In this document: positions 62,091 to 64,000 of the stretch, one piece after another
Position numbering within the stretch: position 1 is the stretch's first letter
Layout of the letters: each line of letters opens with the position of its first letter
Source: Arcobacter_B sp049472135
GTDB taxonomy: Bacteria > Campylobacterota > Campylobacteria > Campylobacterales > Arcobacteraceae
Reading direction: 5' to 3'
DNA length: 64,000 nucleotides
Assembly (NCBI RefSeq): GCF_049472135.1
Contig: NZ_JBMOVV010000004.1
Coordinates: 1 to 64,000 of the forward strand
Notes under the pieces: generated by a model
The model's database searches: none
What the model was told of the DNA's origin: nothing
Seen by the model: only the letters and a program-made list of their open reading frames with translations
Made by a program: the position numbers and the translations under genes

Positions 62091-62124
62091 ATAAGATAAT
62101 AATAGTAGCAATATAAGATAATAA
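62091..62124. promoter_or_regulatory. Two identical 12-bp direct repeats between AraC and the transporter operon
   Basis: ATAAGATAATAA at 62091-62102 and again at 62113-62124, exactly 22 bp apart (two turns), in the 114-base divergent gap. TATACT at 62165-62170 could be the -10 for the + strand genes. The arrangement fits an AraC-family target. Confidence 0.5.
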
Positions 62125-62190
62125 AAATAAAATCAAAGATAAAGCATAAATTCTTTAAATACTCTATACTAAAAAGAAAAACAGGAGATT

Positions 62191-62493
62191 ATGATGATAA
62201 AAAAAGCTTCTGAAGAAAAGAGTTTCACAGATTCAAAATTTTTATCAGAAAAATCAATTTTTAATGGAATAGAAATTTATCATCCTTTTTCAAAGTTAGC
62301 AAAAGAGTACTTTACAAAAAGAGGCTTTAATATTATTTCTTTAGAGTCTGGGTCAATAAAAATACTATTTTCTAATTTGACTAAAGAAGAGAAGAAAAAT
62401 CTATTAAAAGAGATAAAAGTTTTTTTTAAATGCACAAAACAAAGAGTAATCAGTGATTGTTTACTTTTTGAAAAAGAAAGGTTTCAATGTTAG
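62191..62493 (+). CDS. Small hypothetical protein, 100 aa
   Basis: Not recognised. A charged soluble protein (SFTDSKFLSEKSIFNGIEIYH, LTKEEKKNLLKEIKVFFKC), without signal peptide. AGGAG at 62183-62187; two ATGs (62191, 62194) are equally possible. It overlaps the transporter by 7 bases, so they are co-expressed. Codon use matches the neighbours. Confidence 0.65.
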   Translation: MMIKKASEEKSFTDSKFLSEKSIFNGIEIYHPFSKLAKEYFTKRGFNIISLESGSIKILFSNLTKEEKKNLLKEIKVFFKCTKQRVISDCLLFEKERFQC

Positions 62494-63380
62494 ATCCAGT
62501 TTTACCAATAGCAATATATCTGTTATTTGGATATTTGTACAAAGTTATATTTCATGACAATTCAAAGCAATTAATTGAGTTTATAATATATTTTTCATTA
62601 CCAGGAATAGTTTTTTCTAAAATATATCCATTAGAACTCAATGGAACAATATTTGGCTTAATATTTATGTTTATATGCTTCATTTTATTTAATTTAGTGC
62701 TAGCTTACTTTATAGGTAAACTAATGAAATTAGATAGGTTAAGTCTTGCTACATTTATGATTATGGCGACATTTGGGAATACATCATTTATAGGTTTATC
62801 GTATATAGATGCTTTTTATGGTCAAGACTATATCGTATATGGAATAATCTATGATATATTCGGTTCTTTCTTACTGCTAGTAACTGTTGGTATGTTTATT
62901 ATTAATTGGGGAACTAATAAGAAAAATGATATTAAATCAATATCAAAAAGTCTTTTACTGTTTCCTCCAAGTATTATGTTTTTTATTACAATATTTGCAA
63001 AGAACTTTGAAGTACCTAGTTTTTTACTTTTAACTGCTGAATCTTTAGGAGCAACACTTGTTCCTCTTGCTATGGTAGCAATAGGAATGAAGCTAGAACT
63101 TAAAAACTTGTTTGTGAAATTTCATATTGTATCAATGGCTATGTTTATAAAAATGGTAATTGTACCTGTTATTGTTCTGTTTGGATTCTATTTATTTTAT
63201 GGAATAAATGAAACTTGGGTAAAAGTAACTATAATAGAAGTAGCTATGCCTCCTATGACTATGGCAACTGTATTGGCTATAAAAGGTGGATTAGACGAAA
63301 AAATCGCTATTAATTCACTAGTTCTTGGGGTATTGTTAAGTTTAATTACTATTAGTATGTATGTTAATTATTTAGGATAA
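62487..63380 (+). CDS. AEC-family (auxin efflux carrier-like) transporter
   Basis: A 297-residue integral membrane protein with about 10 helices, of the AEC/malonate-efflux type. N-terminal LFGYLYKVIF, GIVFSKIYPLELN, FGNTSFIGLSY and the C-terminal VAMPPMTMATVLAIKGGLDEKIA match the family. Exports organic acids or similar; substrate unknown. Coupled with the small gene; control by the divergent AraC regulator is likely. Confidence 0.87.
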   Translation: MLDPVLPIAIYLLFGYLYKVIFHDNSKQLIEFIIYFSLPGIVFSKIYPLELNGTIFGLIFMFICFILFNLVLAYFIGKLMKLDRLSLATFMIMATFGNTSFIGLSYIDAFYGQDYIVYGIIYDIFGSFLLLVTVGMFIINWGTNKKNDIKSISKSLLLFPPSIMFFITIFAKNFEVPSFLLLTAESLGATLVPLAMVAIGMKLELKNLFVKFHIVSMAMFIKMVIVPVIVLFGFYLFYGINETWVKVTIIEVAMPPMTMATVLAIKGGLDEKIAINSLVLGVLLSLITISMYVNYLG

Positions 63381-63387
63381 GTAATAA

Positions 63388-63420
63388 AGGGGTTTTCATT
63401 TATTAAATCTGAAAATCCCT
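63388..63420. terminator. Terminator between convergent transporter and membrane protein genes
   Basis: AGGGGTTTTCA, 11-base loop, TGAAAATCCCT: 11-bp stem with one G-T pair, 7 bases after the transporter stop. Confidence 0.6.
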
Positions 63421-63431
63421 CTTATATGAAT

Positions 63432-63776
63432 TTATTGGTTGTTCTTAGCTCTATTAATTTCAGTTGTGTATTTATATACCATATAATCAAACATTTTAGA
63501 GCCTCTATTTTTTTGAAAGAAAAAAAACATTTCTAAAAACCTAACAGACATTCTAAAAAATGCTGTAAAAGGAACTAAATAAGTGATAATAGTTGTTTGA
63601 GTTCTATAAGGATAATATCTATCCATTTGTTCTTTCAAATCTTTCAATACAATACTTTCTTCTTGTAATCTATCTCTATCTTGTGAGAATATAACTCTTA
63701 TTGCTAAAAAAAAGTTAATTAAGAACATTAAAACATTTAAGTTCCAGCCAAGTACACATATATCAAGATAAGTCAT
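63432..63776 (-). CDS. Small membrane protein, unknown
   Basis: A 114-residue protein with one membrane helix near the N-terminus (LNVLMFLINFFLAIRVIF) and a second at about 64-86 (TIITYLVPFTAFFRMSVRFLEMF with FFF), charged middle region (DRDRLQEESIVLKDLKEQMDRYYP). Not recognised. It follows the truncated kinase gene by 34 bases in the same direction and may be co-transcribed. Confidence 0.65.
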   Translation of the reverse strand: MTYLDICVLGWNLNVLMFLINFFLAIRVIFSQDRDRLQEESIVLKDLKEQMDRYYPYRTQTTIITYLVPFTAFFRMSVRFLEMFFFFQKNRGSKMFDYMVYKYTTEINRAKNNQ

Positions 63777-63810
63777 TTATTCTCTCCCATTTAAAAACAA
63801 ATTATAACAT

Positions 63811-64000
63811 TTATATCACAATTTTAAATAATGCCCCAAAGTGTTCTTCATTTTCAAAGGTAAATTTAATATTTTTAACTTTAATTTCACCTTCCATATG
63901 TTTAGTAACAATCTCTCTTGTCATAAACAACCCTATTCCCGTACCTTGCGATTGGTGTTTAGTTGTAAAATAAGGTTCAAAAATCTTTTCTTGAATCTCT
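63811..64000 (-). CDS. Sensor histidine kinase, C-terminal end (partial)
   Basis: The reading frame enters from the right edge and stops with TAA (63813-63811). The 63 visible residues include EKIFEPYFTTKHQSQGTGIG and LFMTREIVTKHMEGEI, the ATP-lid and G2 box of HATPase domains, then VKNIKFTFENEEHFGALFKIVI. It is highly like the end of the kinase at 2623. The sensor portion lies outside. Confidence 0.87.
   Translation of the reverse strand, partial: EIQEKIFEPYFTTKHQSQGTGIGLFMTREIVTKHMEGEIKVKNIKFTFENEEHFGALFKIVI

Noticed and set aside
1..64000. Mobile elements, CRISPR arrays or prophage genes
   Set aside because: No transposase, integrase, phage structural gene or regularly spaced repeat series was seen; operons look stable and composition is uniform.

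Overview
The window looks like a chromosomal segment of a member of the Campylobacterota, most likely an Arcobacter-type (Arcobacteraceae) bacterium. This is inferred from the very AT-rich DNA, AAGG/AAGGAG ribosome binding sites, promoters recognisable only by a TATAAT-like -10, a fused CcsBA haem-lyase, a CetA/CetB-like energy-taxis pair, and many sensor and c-di-GMP proteins. No rRNA, tRNA, insertion sequence, prophage or CRISPR array was seen, and no gene-free stretch exceeds about 220 bases.

Layout: 1-10 kb holds ordinary genes: the end of a chemoreceptor with a PAS partner, recR, dnaJ, a large sensor kinase with three solute-binding domains, trpB, an orphan formate dehydrogenase cytochrome b subunit and a DMT exporter. 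From 10.1 to 21.4 kb a long, tightly overlapped + strand block runs thiD-thiE, then SDR, NTF2-like, MFS, lipocalin, FAD oxidoreductase, DUF1365, CFA-type methyltransferase, DUF3833 lipoprotein, pdxH, an EAL protein and a photolyase-related protein. It resembles the light/singlet-oxygen lipid-modification clusters of other Proteobacteria. The photolyase-like protein lacks at least three of the four iron-sulfur ligands typical of its family.

From 21.4 to 29.4 kb lies a poorly described module: an FtsX/LolD-type ABC pair, a haem-copper-oxidase-like membrane protein that appears to have lost its CuB ligands, a multi-pass membrane protein, a YceI protein, a small secreted protein, a metallophosphoesterase, and an OmpR-type two-component system. 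TTCAT direct repeats with exact 11-bp spacing precede both the operon and the response-regulator gene, suggesting one regulon. An AraC regulator with an iron alcohol dehydrogenase, and a radical-SAM DNA-repair-like pair, follow. A second stress-type cluster at 34.5-38.1 kb contains a lipidated lipocalin, a TIGR03643 protein, a phasin-like protein, a UbiB kinase and a renalase-like flavoprotein.

From 38.1 to 50.8 kb, on the - strand, is a complete carbon-phosphorus lyase operon: phnF-C-D-E-G-H-I-J-K-L-M, a hexapeptide transferase, phnN, an exo/endonuclease-phosphatase family gene, an MFS gene and phnP. It would import phosphonates and release their phosphorus. Three near-identical palindromes next to phnF form a likely PhnF operator set. 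The rest (51-64 kb) has a ferritin-like DUF455 protein, an MBL hydrolase, two tandem GGDEF proteins with degenerate active sites, cmoB, ccsBA, pepD, DUF1853 with a fructosamine-kinase-like gene, an AraC regulator opposite a transporter pair, and the end of another histidine kinase gene running off the right edge.
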